From Bremia lactucae (Eukaryota; Oomycota; Peronosporomycetes; Peronosporales; Peronosporaceae): a stretch of DNA of 64,000 bases. This document shows positions 1-9,632 of the stretch, one piece after another. The notes beneath the pieces are model-generated. The model had not been told where the DNA came from and did no database searches. It saw only the letters and a list, made by a program, of their open reading frames with translations. The stretch is from positions 1,343,662-1,407,661 of the forward strand of contig NC_090611.1 of the NCBI RefSeq assembly GCF_004359215.1. Reading direction: 5' to 3'. The stretch's first letter is position 1. Each line of letters opens with the position of its first letter. The translations under genes and the position numbers were made by a program.

Positions 1-421
1 CTTGTCATGCACTGGGTAATTGCGTTCAGCTGGTTGCAGCTGACGCGATTGGTAACAGACGACGCGCTCCGCGCCCTCTGTACCGTATTGCATTAACGCA
101 CAGCCTATTGCGAAACGCTAGCGTCACAGACCACATGAAATGGTCTGTCTTGATCTGCAATCGCCAAGATGAACGATTGCATCAAGCTTTGCTTAATATC
201 TTCAAAGGAACGCTGACAATCAGCTTTCCACAGCCATTTCTCGTCTTTTTGCAAGAGACGAGAGAGATGAATTGTCATCTCGGCATACTGCGGGAATGTT
301 TGTGCAAGTACGCTGCTAATCCAAGGAACTTAATAAGTCCCTTGACATCGACTAGAACTGGCCAGTCAGTAATCGCCTTGATATTTTGGGGATCAGGGCG
401 CACGCCGTGTATACCGACGAT

Positions 422-1093
422 TCACCGAAGAAGTGTATATTCGCTGCAAGCGAATATACACTTCTTGAGATTCGCGTACAACTTATGCTTTCGCATAAGT
501 GTAAGAACCTGACATACATGAGTTTTATGAACTTCTACGTCCGTCTTTCCGTCCATGGCTCGGCTAGGGACGGATACATCGTCAAAATAACTCGGTGCGA
601 ACTCTCGCACCGGTCTCAACAGATACGCATAAGTTGAATGTTGCAGGGGTGTTACTAAGCCCCTGTGGCATTACTAGCCATTCCCAGCGCATCCCACTGG
701 GAGTGCTCACTGCTGTGTACGGGATGTCCCGTTCACGCATAAGGATCTGATAAAACCCATCCACCAGATCCATAGACAAAAAATGGTACTCTTAGACATA
801 CCATCTATGATTACGTCTTTTCTAGGTATCGGCGTTTGAGTCGGTACCGTTGCAGCATTCAGTTTATTGAATGCGTGCGCTAACCGCCACCCTCCTGTGG
901 CCTTTCGCACACAGAAGGTCGGAGAGCTATGTGGGGAGGTTGACTCCCTCACATGGCCCGCTTTTAATCGATCGATAAATTCTTTATCGATCGCAAGTAC
1001 TTGTTCTAGAAGCTGTGGCCACTGCTTAATGACACAGAACTTCGAGCCCGGTTTGAGCTCGACCTCATGTCGAAAGCCTTTATCCTTAGGCAA
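422..1093 (-). pseudogene. reverse transcriptase of gypsy element A, frameshifted
   Basis: Two minus-strand frames together cover the RT palm. The first (1093-707) has ELKPGSKFCVIKQWP, RESTSPHSSPTFCVRKATGGW and FNKLNAATVPTQTPIPRKDV. The next (779-582) has MDLVDGFYQILMRE and a PQGL motif, and the third (619-422) has the catalytic SYFDDV. The frame breaks around 760 and 620 prevent a single protein. Just after the HKLYANLKKCIF motif the expected conserved Ile-Pro-x-Leu-Gly segment is replaced by one arm of an 18-bp perfect inverted repeat (428-466). Further gypsy-like sequence continues to position 1 in broken frames. Confidence 0.8.
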
Positions 1094-2091
1094 CTCGCAA
1101 GGAACTGCTCCAGGAAATACATCCCGAATTCAATCAAATCCTTATATACAGGATTTGTCTTAAGTGACTCCCAGGATTGAGTAGTATATATCTTAATCCG
1201 AGTCTTCACATCGAGGACACTTTCGTCCATCGATGAGCTGCTGAGAACCCGTTCGTTCTCTGCAAAAATTACCGCTGACCGTATATCGGTTACGAATTCG
1301 TCCTCTGTGACGAGTTCGCAGATCTGCTTGATCTTACCCCTATGCAGATCTTTCAAGCACCGCTTGGGTTCTAGGGTTGGTAATTGAGTTATCTCCGAAG
1401 TTAACTTCGGAGGCGCATCAGATCAAGAGTAGAAGCGCCTACTCTTCAACCGTCATTAACCAAGACATTCAATGTCTCGGTTTCTTCCTAGAATTTGTCC
1501 ACAAGCTGCCGAGGGATCAATTCTCCGGATCTTGAAGTCCAGTCACTTCAACATTAACTATTTGAGGAGATTTCTCCTCAAGTACGTGGGACCTTATTCC
1601 CTCAACGTCTTCCGAGTGTGATTGCGCTATCACAGTCGGGTCCTCTACGGTCGACTCTTTACTCGACCTAGGATCATCGTGTTGTCCATTTTGGACATCT
1701 GGTATCTTTCTTGAATGTCGCCCGCTAGGCGTACATTCATGTATCAATCCACTCGACTTATTCGAGTGGTGGACCTTCGGCGCTACCTGTGCATTCGCAC
1801 AGCCACCGGCAGCTGACTCCACAGGGTGATTGGTAATCACACTGTGATCTGTACAGTCGTACTAACGACCGTACCGCCCCAAGTGAGGCCATCGCACTCA
1901 CTCGTAGTACATACACACGCTTGTGGACGCTCCAAGACGTTCATCAGATGGTCATCTGATGAACAAGTGGCATGAATCTTTACGGAACGATGCTACCAGC
2001 TGATCCTTGGCTCATATTTTCTGAGCCAAGGTAGACCTAGGATGCCATCAAATTTGTCATCCAAATCCAGTACGATAAAATCATCATCGTA

Positions 2092-2337
2092 TTATAAACC
2101 TTTTAGCGTGTAGTGAGATTTCACTACGCGTTTCATTACTGTTATCAATGCGCCTGTCGCTAGACGCACCGTCGTCCTCGTTGGAGGGATGTCGCGCTCA
2201 ACATATTTGAACCTACGACCCTCTAGCGACTGGCGACGAATAAAGTTATTCGATGCTATACAGTCCACTAGGGCTCTAAGTGAAAAATCATTCGTCACAT
2301 TTAGCAGAGGCACATAATGATTGTGTGTCTGGAGCAA
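2092..2337 (-). pseudogene. retropepsin-like protease segment of gypsy element A
   Basis: The minus-strand frame reads SLRALVDCIASNNFIRRQSL and then a conserved tail, TTVRLATGALITV. In gypsy proteases the active site is normally D-S/C-G-A-S; here the Gly is replaced by Ile (DCIAS), so the residue that lets the catalytic Asp loop form is missing. The segment follows the gag zinc knuckle and precedes the RT, as expected for gag-PR-RT order. It is not in frame with gag and is read as a decayed fragment. Confidence 0.65.
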
Positions 2338-2534
2338 CTTTAGTCAAGAGATTTGCAAATGCTGTTGAGGTTGCTTGATCAGTAGGGCGTTGCCCCCTAC
2401 TGACCCTGACCGTTTTTTGGCGGTCCACCTCGCTGTTGCGATTTCGCAACAACGTCGGACTCGCGACCGTTGCCCTTTTTGGCATTCGGTCCATACTAAC
2501 GTTCCGTACCTCTCGGTACTGGGCTTGGAGCACT

Positions 2535-3425
2535 ACACTCATAAGCGTGGCGTCCTAACTTATGACAGCGATTGCATTCTGCAATAGCTTGTTGTTCGAA
2601 AAGCGAGAAGACTCGCTTTTGACATGATAGAGGTCCACAGGTTCTGGACCTCCCAGTTCGTGTCGTCTTGGAGGACGATACGATGACGAACTAGCTTGAG
2701 CCTGTCTCAAGCTAAAGTCCTCCTGTTCCGCAACGGATGTTGCTTCTTCAAGCGTATCCAGTTCCAAGCGGAACCGGTGGGTCTTTGCGGGACCATCCGT
2801 AAGACCTTGCATGAACACCGTAATGAACGTGTGTTCATGAACTGGGTTGTTTGTGATACAACTCGCTAAGAGTCGTATGTGCTGGGTATAAGCGTGAACA
2901 TCACGCTCGCCTTCCCTGAGTTTCAGAAGCTCTGATCGAGCTCTGAATTCAGCCCTAGGCGGTTCAAACGTCTGTATGAGCCGGGCTTTAAAAGCCTCAA
3001 GCGACCCAAAGACATATGGGTCGCGCAACTTAAGGCCTAGTGCCCAAGTTTTGGCACGACCTGCCAAATTTGACTGAGCGAATGCGACTTGTATTTGCTC
3101 GTCGACGAAGTGACGAGCCCTTATGGCATCGTCCAACTCGACAACCATCTTATGAGGGTATCTTCTTCGACCCCCTCTTCTTAGAGATGTCAATCTTTAA
3201 GGTTTCCGGACGACGCGTGTGCTTCATCCAAGGTACAGAAGTCTGTACCTGCTGTAACCTCAACAGTTCTGCCTGTTGAGAGCCTAGCTGATTAAGCAAG
3301 ACTACCTTCTCCTTCGCCTCGTCAAGTTCATGTTGTATGAACTTGGCGATGGCTGAATGGAGTGCATCTCTGTCCAAACTGGACAGCATGGCCAAGATGG
3401 CATCGTTCCCTACGCTCGAACTCAT
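2535..3425 (-). pseudogene. gag polyprotein of gypsy element A, frameshifted
   Basis: The minus-strand start at 3425 gives a peptide beginning MSSSVGNDAILAMLSSLDRD, followed by a Gln-rich helix. The frame stops near 3150 and continues in another frame from about 3190 with a typical gypsy capsid stretch (VELDDAIRARHF, then LAGRAKTWALGL and EPPRAEFRARSELLKLREGE). A CX2CX4HX4C zinc knuckle (C-NR-C-HKLG-H-AYE-C pattern) lies in a third frame at about 2580-2535. At least two frameshifts make this a pseudogene. The N-terminus is nearly the same as the gag start at 63770. In function gag would package element RNA into particles; this copy cannot make the full protein. Confidence 0.8.
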
Positions 3426-3639
3426 TTGTTCGACCGCACTCCTTTTCTATGTCACTTAGAAAGGAGTAGCTATCACGCGAAACATGCTGCGTATTTCCAT
3501 TATCATCTAACATGTCCATGTTAGATGATGGAACTGTGGGCACTGCCGACTTGTACTGCTTCAGTACAAGTCCACTTCGCACTGCCTCAGTGCGAGTGGT
3601 GCCTCACGTCACTTCACGTACACTAGTACGTGCAGAGGA

Positions 3640-3931
3640 AGACTCTCTTTAAAATACTTGCTTTAAGGAGGATTAATTAAAAACTGTATTAATATAATTA
3701 ATTCTTCTTGTTTATCTACTTAATACTAACTTAACTATAAACTAATACAAAACATGTACAAAAAGTCTTATCTGCCTTTCTCTTTGCGCGCGTCCAGCGC
3801 TGACTGGACCGCGGAGAAAGTAGATGGTAACAATGGACTCTATATTATACCAAATAGAATCTACCTTTTAGATAATATATTAATTAACAACCTTTAAATG
3901 TTAATTTCATGTAACGATACACCCCGTTACA
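3640..3931 (-). repeat. 5' LTR of gypsy element A (inner boundary approximate)
   Basis: The outer edge reads TGTAACGGGGTGTATCGTTA on the minus strand starting at 3931. The same sequence starts at 63188 on the plus strand, and similarity continues through the AT-rich middle (3660-3760 against 63400-63500). The inner edge is uncertain because I cannot see a clear primer-binding site. Element A also lacks a stretch of about 38 bases that element D has near 63617-63655, which may have held that site. Confidence 0.65.
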
Positions 3932-4149
3932 GCACAAGTGTAACCAGACAACCTACCGAATAACACATTTGACACCGTTCCTTCTAAATAACATCCGCAC
4001 ATTGTATTATGTCGTTCAAGTTTAAGTACCTCGACCCTCTCACTACATCCTCGTTTAAAATAGATGGTTACATTGAGCAAGCGGCCAACTCAAGAGCAAA
4101 AGTCATCAGGAATATCACTACAACGGTTTTCAAGGCGATTGATTAAATC

Positions 4150-4574
4150 TTGCAACATCTACAAGAAAATCGAACAGCTGACGATTGATCCGTGCTGGTT
4201 ATTAGCTGTTTACATGGCAGATGGTTCAATCACACCATTTTGCTCAGGCTAGGGATTTTGTCACGAAATACCTGGTGCAAAGTGCACGTGAAAAATGAGA
4301 CATCGCCTACCAACTTGCTTTCGTAAAGACGACCTGATCATCCCTCATGGAAGACCGATCGATGATGAGACCGTGCATGAATCGAGCATGTTGGCGAAGA
4401 TTTTATCCAGCAGCATCAATAGCTACCTATTCTTTTTGCTCTGTGCGCTTTCAGTGGCTGAGCTGTCGGCGTAGCCACGCATCAAAGGCGTCGTCACCAA
4501 CATTACAGGCCTCTGGTATATGCTGCAGCCACTACAAATATCGATCCTCCGCATCACTACGGCACTTCGTAATA
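4150..4574 (+). pseudogene. CotH-like protein, C-terminal remnant
   Basis: Plus-strand translation with several stops matches the last ~140 residues of the gene at 12161-14044: IEQLTIDPCW, then GSITPFCSG, GAKCT, HRLPTC, IIPHG and ETVHESSMLAK. The match ends at the same terminal HYGTS and stop. In-frame stops and substitutions show decay. It lies tail-to-tail with the intact ABC ATPase gene. The same arrangement, inverted, occurs at 11172-14047, so this is the decayed half of an inverted segmental duplication. The N-terminal three quarters of the gene are missing; sequence left of about 4150 no longer matches. Confidence 0.8.
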
Positions 4575-4648
4575 AACTTTCTTTCTTAGCTCGTTTCAAT
4601 AATGTCGTGAAATTGGATAACAGTTGCAATTTATAAGCTCTATCTGTT

Positions 4649-6406
4649 CTACTTTGGCTCTATGTCTACTTGGCGAGAACGCTCGACAAGCTGTTGGTTC
4701 CGAATCTCAAAAATGCCCGAAAAGCACGGAGTGATTTCCTCTTCGTGGTGCGTGATAAGAATCAGGTGCGTTCGTGGTGTTGCGTGCTGCCCAATTGCTT
4801 CAATCACACGCAGCACGTGTGCGCGGTTAAACGGATCCAATCCGTGCGTGATTTCATCAAGAATTAGCAACCTTGGACATGCTGCCAAGGCACGAGCAAT
4901 GAGAACGAGCTTCTGCTCCCCTTGGGAGAGCTGCGAGAAAGCATGTGTCTGCACAGCATCCGGAAGTGCTAGTAAACGTTGAGAAAGCTTGGCTGCCTTT
5001 AAGCTTGCCGCGTTCTTTTCAACGAGTCTAAACGCAGTTTGGTCCTCTACCTGATTATTCAAGATCTGTATGTGTTGGTCAGTGGAGATAGCTTCAAGTC
5101 GTGGCTTTTTGCCCATGTAAATATCCTTCTTTGAAGATACAGAGCCAATAGCCCGTATTTGCTCCCCAATAACCGACACCTCACCCTTTGACAAGCCGTG
5201 ACCTGGGGTTTGCATCAAAACGCGCATAACTGAGCTCTTGCCAGAGCCATTTGGTCCAAGCAAAACCCAATGTTCGTGCGTCTGGCGTACAAAATCAACC
5301 TTATGAAGTAACAAGCGGCTACACCCCTCGTACGCAATCGAGACGCCCTTAAGCTGCACTGCAGGTATTTCACCATCAGCAATTAAAAATTGGTCCTGAC
5401 ACTCAAAGAGTTGGTCGACGAGTGCAACAAGTTCAGCATCTGCCATTTCCGCCCGCTTCTTGTGCTCTTGTGCGTAAAAATCCTCTAACCGCCGCATCAT
5501 CGCCTTGTTTCGTACGTCACTCTCCTTGTCGCCGGGCCAAGCTACGACCTCAACCTCCTTCCTCTGTCGCACTAGGATCGTATGCGTAAAGATCTCTGAA
5601 AAAATCTGATCCAGTCGGTTTGCAACTAGCAGCACTTGTGTCTTGTACGCGAACGCTTCATGTTTGGCTCCCGTTGTCTCTACCAACAACCTCGTAAACC
5701 CCTTGGTTAGCTGTCCAAGCATCCACTGCAATTGTCTCCTCGCCTTCACGTCCAATCCGTCAAATGGTTGGTCTAAAATCAAAACGGATGCTTTTGGAGT
5801 CTCGAGGAGCGCCACTGCAAGCAGCACCTTCCTCATTTCTCCGGTTGATAAATTCTGAACGTGTTGTTCCCACACTGGAAACAGCCCGAGGCGTACGATT
5901 AAGTCTCGAGCAGAAGGCGAGCCGATGCCGCCGAGTACATCAGCCACGACTCGATGTCCATTTTTGGTCACCGTGTCCCGATGAGCGTCGAGACTGAGGC
6001 TTGCAAGACGGCAAGAAGATGGCAAATGGCCATTTGCTTGTTGCGTCTTGACGTGGTCTTGTAGCCTCGTCAAAAATTGGGACTTTCCGCTACCATTGAG
6101 CCCCACAAAGCAGTGCACATCCTTTGACCCAAGTAAATACTGAGGTGGAAGCGTGATTATTGACTCAGATGCAGCATCAGGCTGCGGAGCGGTGCCATTG
6201 CGCAGCAACGTGCTAAAACAGCCTCGTGGCACTAGATGAAAAAAGTGAACAAATTCACACCTAGAGAGCGATGCGAAATGCGACAAGGTGCTCGATCTTC
6301 TACAGATATTGTGCCGCCAATTTAAAGTCACACTTGGTCGAGAACAATGCCCGTAGGTGCATAAGGATCCCTTCACGACCGTAAGAGTTCCTCGGATTGG
6401 TAGCAT
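4649..6406 (-). CDS. soluble tandem ABC ATPase (ModF/PhrA/YDR061W-like)
   Basis: 585 residues with two nucleotide-binding domains and no membrane segments, so it is not a classical transporter. NBD1 (about residues 85-300) has Walker A GLNGSGKS, signature LSTGEMRK and Walker B VLILDQPFDGLD. NBD2 (about 340-575) has GPNGSGKS, LSQGEQKL, LLILDEITHGLD and a switch histidine in LILITHHEEE. In NBD1 the catalytic Glu of Walker B is Gln and the switch His is not visible, so only NBD2 looks fully competent to hydrolyse ATP. The Arg/Ser-rich N-terminal ~80 residues could be a mitochondrial presequence. Domain order resembles bacterial ModF and yeast YDR061W (family knowledge); the substrate is unknown. 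The start ATG at 6406 is supported by the duplicated upstream sequence at 11172. A ruined copy lies at 11172-12090. Confidence 0.85.
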   Translation of the reverse strand: MLPIRGTLTVVKGSLCTYGHCSRPSVTLNWRHNICRRSSTLSHFASLSRCEFVHFFHLVPRGCFSTLLRNGTAPQPDAASESIITLPPQYLLGSKDVHCFVGLNGSGKSQFLTRLQDHVKTQQANGHLPSSCRLASLSLDAHRDTVTKNGHRVVADVLGGIGSPSARDLIVRLGLFPVWEQHVQNLSTGEMRKVLLAVALLETPKASVLILDQPFDGLDVKARRQLQWMLGQLTKGFTRLLVETTGAKHEAFAYKTQVLLVANRLDQIFSEIFTHTILVRQRKEVEVVAWPGDKESDVRNKAMMRRLEDFYAQEHKKRAEMADAELVALVDQLFECQDQFLIADGEIPAVQLKGVSIAYEGCSRLLLHKVDFVRQTHEHWVLLGPNGSGKSSVMRVLMQTPGHGLSKGEVSVIGEQIRAIGSVSSKKDIYMGKKPRLEAISTDQHIQILNNQVEDQTAFRLVEKNAASLKAAKLSQRLLALPDAVQTHAFSQLSQGEQKLVLIARALAACPRLLILDEITHGLDPFNRAHVLRVIEAIGQHATPRTHLILITHHEEEITPCFSGIFEIRNQQLVERSRQVDIEPK

Positions 6407-6429
6407 TCTAGCATAAGTTGTTTCATATA

Positions 6430-6827
6430 TTTATACTCGATGGGAAAAAAATTTGAGGACGATATTTGAAAAACCGATTTAAAAATACCGGTAACAATAT
6501 AAGATGTTGGTCGTAAAATTCAAAGATCTTTGGCCTCTAATCTTGTCCAATGCATGTCTGATATTTTCGCCGAATACCATAGAAATGTAGCACCTCGTAA
6601 AAGTATTATTCAAGCTGGTCATCAGGCATTTGCCGAACGATGCCTTCATCAAGTTTCTTCTATTGAAAACTTTTTTTCTTGCCATAATGTGCATCTTGAT
6701 CATGTCTAGTCTCTCAAGCCATATGCGCTTGAACAGCTTCGTTCTGACGTATAAGCAGCGTGTTTATGCGACTGATCGAAACGTGATAAAACTCGTGTTA
6801 TTTTTCAGTATGTATTTTTTAATGGAG
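6430..6827. other. intergenic, no gene recognised
   Basis: AT-rich spacer between the ABC ATPase start and the acyltransferase-like stop. Short open frames exist on both strands but show no recognisable motif or composition of real coding sequence. It presumably holds the 5' region of the ABC gene. Confidence 0.5.
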
Positions 6828-8465
6828 TCACTCGTTCAAACGAGCAAAAACATCGATAAGGTTTTCGTTGCCTTCAATGCTGCCCAAGCTTTCACAGAGC
6901 AACACAAACATCGTAAACAAATTGTTTCCAACCTCGGCTTCTACTTTATGTGCCATGGAATAGCAAAATGAATTCACAGACGACAGATGAATTGTTACTA
7001 ATGGAGCAAGATGTGGTTGAGCTTTGAATACATGCACAGTCTCCACGGATAATTCATGGTGTGAAGTCGAATGCATGTTCGAGAGTGGTCTTGGTGAGCT
7101 TGGATGCCTTTCAGGGTCCGTAGATATTATTTTCAGACGTGATTCCTCGCCCGTCAAAGTGCCACTTCGACTTCTACGACCAACATTGCAAGAAAGTGAA
7201 TGATGCTTCTCGAACGGGTACTGAATCAGCTCAGCGATCCCAACATCGGCAGTGTTAGAGTTGGCAATGCAAATTTTTCTGAAAAAAGACGTTTTCATCT
7301 CGGTGTTCAGTTTCTGGTCTGCAATTATAGTAGGCCGCGCACTGGTAAAAGTATTCTTTAGCACCGCATCGATCTCGCGACAGGCACGATCGGCCAGATC
7401 CCAAAACCGTGTGCTTAGCATGTCCACACCTTCCGAATGAAGCCATTCTAGGTCAGCTGTTGCAGTGTACATCCCTACATGATTCTCCTCTGCGGGGCAT
7501 GGGACTTGGTTTCGCATGTTGCAGTCCACATTCATAGCAATTTTAAACGGATAAAAGCGTCCACGATGCTCCTTGTCACGGCGCACGCGGTAGAATACGA
7601 GCAGTGCTAGAACAATTACAGCACCGTTGAGAGAAACGCTTTCTTCTTTACATCGCCTGAGTGCTTTAAGCATGCACTTATTGTCTCCATCAGCAAAAAG
7701 AGCCTTGGTACTGTTTGCTACAGGAGGAATTGCGAAATCTTTTTGATCCTTTCGAGCGAGAAGTAAAGGTTTAAATTTCTGAGCACTGCTCCGAAAGATG
7801 CGATGTCCAAAAATTGCGTTTTTGCCCTTAAGCAGCGGTTTGATCCACGTCACTTTGCCGAGCCACATACGATAGAGAGACGGGCGTAGCGGAAGCTCCT
7901 TCATGGTCAATGTCGTAGTGTTTTGGTGCCCTTGTGAAGTTTGTCTAGCAAGTCTTGATATATTTTCGAGAATGCAATTTAGCACCACGACACCTGAGAA
8001 GCCGTCGGACATGTATTGATCCGAAAACAGCATGAGACGAGCAGTGCCTTTGCGTTTGGCAATCCATACATGAAGGTAAAATGGCAACTGGCGATATCGA
8101 TCAAAACTAACGCTGCATTCTTTCTCCACAAATGCCTGCCAGCTCGTAGGGCTTCCGTCTCCATAATCTGCAGGTGTTAGTATCCGGACATGTAGTAAAT
8201 TCGTGAGAGTGTTGATGGTAATGGGAGCTTGAACTTCCGCTGTGAAGTGCGGGATTTTGAGTTGAAGCGCTCGCATCCGTGGATGCATATCAAAAGTGTT
8301 AATGACTGCAATGGGTAGAAAGCGGAGTAGAAGCGCTGTGTCTACACGAACGAGCATCGAATGCGCGATTTTGACAGATGCTCCGTCAAATGCAGTTAAC
8401 ATGCGCTCAACACCTCGAAGAGGTATGTGACTGCCAGTAGCAGACGTTTCGACTTGAATACTCAT
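6828..8465 (-). CDS. CoA-dependent acyltransferase / condensation-domain-like protein
   Basis: 545 residues, single exon, ATG at 8465. The overall layout resembles the chloramphenicol acetyltransferase/condensation superfamily, including alcohol O-acetyltransferases. An N-terminal segment (VERMLTAFDG, around residue 20) is followed by a motif region, RLMLFSDQYMSDGFSG (about 140-160), where the family has HHxxxDG. A second lobe contains SLNGAVIVLALLVFYR and FKIAMNVDCNMR, a typical cross-over strand region. In the motif both histidines are replaced (Asp-Gln) while the Asp-Gly is kept, so the general-base His is absent if the alignment is right. It may be catalytically dead, use another residue, or have another role. 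The assignment rests on pattern, not a search. Confidence 0.55.
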   Translation of the reverse strand: MSIQVETSATGSHIPLRGVERMLTAFDGASVKIAHSMLVRVDTALLLRFLPIAVINTFDMHPRMRALQLKIPHFTAEVQAPITINTLTNLLHVRILTPADYGDGSPTSWQAFVEKECSVSFDRYRQLPFYLHVWIAKRKGTARLMLFSDQYMSDGFSGVVVLNCILENISRLARQTSQGHQNTTTLTMKELPLRPSLYRMWLGKVTWIKPLLKGKNAIFGHRIFRSSAQKFKPLLLARKDQKDFAIPPVANSTKALFADGDNKCMLKALRRCKEESVSLNGAVIVLALLVFYRVRRDKEHRGRFYPFKIAMNVDCNMRNQVPCPAEENHVGMYTATADLEWLHSEGVDMLSTRFWDLADRACREIDAVLKNTFTSARPTIIADQKLNTEMKTSFFRKICIANSNTADVGIAELIQYPFEKHHSLSCNVGRRSRSGTLTGEESRLKIISTDPERHPSSPRPLSNMHSTSHHELSVETVHVFKAQPHLAPLVTIHLSSVNSFCYSMAHKVEAEVGNNLFTMFVLLCESLGSIEGNENLIDVFARLNE

Positions 8466-9632
8466 AATTTGCGTCCGATGAAATTTCGCGAGAAGTCGAA
8501 TTTGATTTTGAGATCAACGAATATCGCTCTTTACGTCAAGAGAGATTGGCGGCATTGATGGCCTCCGATGGAAGGTCAATCAATTGATTAAGCAAGAGAC
8601 TCAATTGGCTACTACTGACGGTGCTATTACAACAAATTTTCGTAAATTTGTCATTGTAGCAGCCATTGGTGATTACGGACATTTCAGGCCACTATATCGG
8701 TCTCGGGGTCCACACTTAACTTCATTTTAGCTTATCTGGCAAATTTATGGTTTACAGGGCATTAGTGTAATAACACCAGCTATTAGTCAGTGACTGGACA
8801 GTAAAGGTCGCTTACAGGGCGACTGGTAGAGATGGGCAAGGCTAAGAACTTTGAACAGCTACAAAAGACCTGTCGAACAGTAAGCCTAAATGCGTTAAAC
8901 GATAGATATACCTAGACCTCTAGATTTAAGTGTATCGCATGATTATCTTAAAAGTGCTGACGATTTTTCTCTGTATGCGTCCTAAGTCTCTTGATGTGCT
9001 TGGTAAAGGTTCTAGGCTTGTCAATTTGCAAGAATTGGACCACGTGAGAGTATTTCTGACACTAAAATAGACAGAGGTTTAGATGAAACAAGAGAAATCA
9101 ACAAAGTTCAATTTTGTAGCGAATGATTAGCGGAATTGACCAAATAAAAAAAGGCCAAGTGCAAGAAGGCATCGATCACCTTGGTAAACGGTACATTGTG
9201 AAAAATTCGTTTCCGAGGCAAATCCTTCTTGGAAACATAGAAGGCCTAGATATTTGTGATGATGAGCAAACATATGCTATCTTTAAATCCGCCACTATTG
9301 CCAATTTAAAACACATACTGCTATGGTAACATCGCATTCCTGTTGACTTTTGCTCCTGCTCGCTCAATATGCCCCTCTATTAATAGTGCTGATGTCTCTA
9401 ATTCGTACAAGGAAAAGGGAGGCGGCGGCAAGGGCGGGGGCTTAATGGTCGTGGGAGGGTCGTGGTACTTAATCTTGGACGAAATGCGGATGTTTCCTTC
9501 GAGGAACGATGTCAGATGCATCAAACATAGAAGAGGCTAGTATAACGTCATTCAGTAATTAAATTCATGCTTTTCCTTACACCATCACCACTACGTGCAT
9601 GCCAATTAAAGATTCAAGTTTCACTTTTCGGC
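8466..9632. other. intergenic with degenerate sequence, no clear gene
   Basis: About 1.2 kb with no convincing coding frame. A plus-strand stretch at 8520-8720 translates in pieces like a decayed gag-type or other repeat-derived protein. It has an imperfect inverted repeat around 8625-8662 whose core arms (8 bp, 4-nt loop) resemble the hairpins of the gypsy family. A 68-codon frame at 9123-9329 has no recognisable motif. A G-rich run sits at 9417-9460. I see no RNA gene here. Confidence 0.4.

Larger units (their letters stand above)
428..3632. repeat. array of short perfect hairpins through gypsy element A
   Basis: Inverted repeats read directly, left arm/right arm: 428-445/449-466, 481-488/493-500, 969-979/983-993, 1393-1402/1403-1412, 1562-1570/1573-1581, 1749-1756/1762-1769, 1939-1950/1953-1964, 2005-2014/2022-2031, 2107-2116/2121-2130 (one G-U), 2434-2441/2444-2451, 2599-2607/2612-2620, 2630-2637/2645-2652, 2692-2700/2706-2714, 2810-2818/2831-2839, 2891-2897/2901-2907, 3001-3008/3017-3024, 3097-3103/3112-3118, 3231-3239/3242-3250, 3259-3266/3273-3280, 3323-3331/3337-3345, 3370-3376/3380-3386, 3502-3514/3517-3529, 3549-3557/3563-3571, 3578-3584/3588-3594, 3615-3621/3626-3632. 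They lie in both coding and leader sequence. The function is unknown. Confidence 0.85.
1..3931 (-). mobile_element. Ty3/gypsy LTR retrotransposon, decayed, runs off the left end (element A)
   Basis: Read on the minus strand the element has an LTR whose outer edge is TGTAACGGGG at 3931, then gag with a zinc knuckle, a retropepsin-like segment, a long linker and a reverse transcriptase in the Ty3/gypsy order. RNase H and integrase would lie beyond position 1. All reading frames are broken: gag is shifted near 3165, the zinc knuckle is in another frame from the rest of gag, and the RT is split near 620. So this copy is not autonomous. The LTR and gag start match the element entering at 63188 on the plus strand, so both belong to one family. 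Seen: order and motifs. Inferred: Ty3/gypsy class from the RT and protease similarity. Confidence 0.9.

Noticed and set aside
4064..4252. Small plus-strand open frame as an independent gene
   Set aside because: It is the decayed C-terminus of the CotH-like gene, with matching sequence at 12500-12600 on the other strand.
6630..6971. 113-codon plus-strand frame near the acyltransferase stop
   Set aside because: It overlaps the 3' end of the acyltransferase gene on the other strand and has no motif.
9417..9460. G-rich run as a G-quadruplex or telomere-like repeat
   Set aside because: Short and irregular, with no tandem telomere motif; not enough to support a claim.
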